Positions 32,474 through 32,802 of a stretch of DNA of 32,802 nt are shown here, one piece after another (positions within the stretch are counted from its first letter, which is position 1; every line of letters starts with the position of its first letter). The DNA comes from an uncultured Planctomycetaceae bacterium (GTDB lineage: Bacteria; Planctomycetota; Planctomycetia; Planctomycetales; Planctomycetaceae), in NCBI GenBank assembly GCA_937916515.1, contig CALFSX010000032.1:1-32802 (forward strand). Direction: 5' to 3'. The notes under the pieces were generated by a model. The model did no database searches. It was not told where the DNA came from and worked only from the letters and a program-made list of their open reading frames with translations. Position numbers and translations under genes: made by a program.

Positions 32474-32802
32474 ACCGATTGTCTCTCCAGAAAAAGGTTA
32501 AGGTGATTTGGCAGGGTTTCTAACTGTGTTTCTTTGAAGTCAGTGTTCGGCAGCTAATGCATAACGCCGTTAGCGTTCCAGCTTCTCATTTGAATCTCTC
32601 GTGTCAAGTTACCCGACCATTACAGTCGATCCGGTTGATCCAGATTAACGCCACCTTTTTGCTGTTTTGCGGCAGTTTTTCAAAATGAAGGCTGGCCGAT
32701 CCCAAATTTTTCGTATCTCGCAAACATTCCAGCGAACATGAAGCGCCGGAATTCGGGGTTCCGCACAGATGCCGGATTTCGAGTGGTGTGATCGGCTTGC
32801 CC
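32474..32802. other. Right-edge 329 bp, upstream region of the oxidoreductase gene, no gene called
   Basis: The oxidoreductase promoter is expected here, and GGAGAG near 32485 is its ribosome site. A minus-strand open frame runs from the window edge to a stop at 32604-32606 (about 65 codons, including RHLCGTPNSGASCSLE). Another minus-strand frame over the same DNA is also open for 40 codons. I recognise neither and cannot decide whether a gene enters from the right. Confidence 0.4.

Overview
This window comes from a bacterium that is almost certainly a member of the Planctomycetota. The evidence is a dense set of secreted type I sulfatases, Tat-exported Gfo/Idh/MocA oxidoreductases, an ECF sigma factor next to a Ser/Thr kinase carrying the planctomycete N-terminal extension, a small membrane protein with an NPYxSP motif, weak Shine-Dalgarno signals, and many short palindromic repeats between genes. 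The genus cannot be fixed from the sequence alone.

Left part (1-12019), mostly housekeeping. The window opens inside a hybrid histidine kinase/receiver gene interrupted by an in-frame TAG. A secreted GDPD-like protein follows. Next come epmB and efp, divergently transcribed: the lysine 2,3-aminomutase that supports EF-P modification and its target. miaB is downstream. A three-unit tandem array of 149 bp lies between miaB and a 2,5-dioxovalerate-type aldehyde dehydrogenase, and its units contain copies of the last codons of that dehydrogenase gene. A SufT-like protein and a Rieske protein (Fe-S cluster handling), an ECF sigma/Ser-Thr kinase pair and a 2-keto-3-deoxygluconate kinase complete this part. 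The dehydrogenase and the KDG kinase fit sugar-acid catabolism.

Middle part (12020-25345), an accessory glycan-degradation block that reads almost entirely on the minus strand. It holds a single-domain sulfatase, a 1055-residue protein with two complete sulfatase domains joined by a VHL-beta-like domain, a small NPYRSP membrane protein, a sulfatase with a variant CRPSL motif, a secreted FG-GAP/sialidase-like fusion and a Tat-exported oxidoreductase. This looks like a locus for desulfating and trimming sulfated glycoconjugates. No sulfatase-maturing enzyme and no transporter is present here.

Right part (25411-32802). This holds a PlsC-like acyltransferase, a LOG-family nucleotide-binding protein convergent with a purine nucleoside phosphorylase, an Hsp70 without the C-terminal lid, and a second Tat-exported oxidoreductase. 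Two clear intrinsic terminators lie on the minus strand.

The best candidate for something unusual is the sulfatase - VHL-beta - sulfatase polypeptide. The tandem array carrying the tail of the dehydrogenase gene and the set of dispersed palindromic repeats also merit attention. I saw no rRNA, tRNA, CRISPR array, transposase or phage gene.
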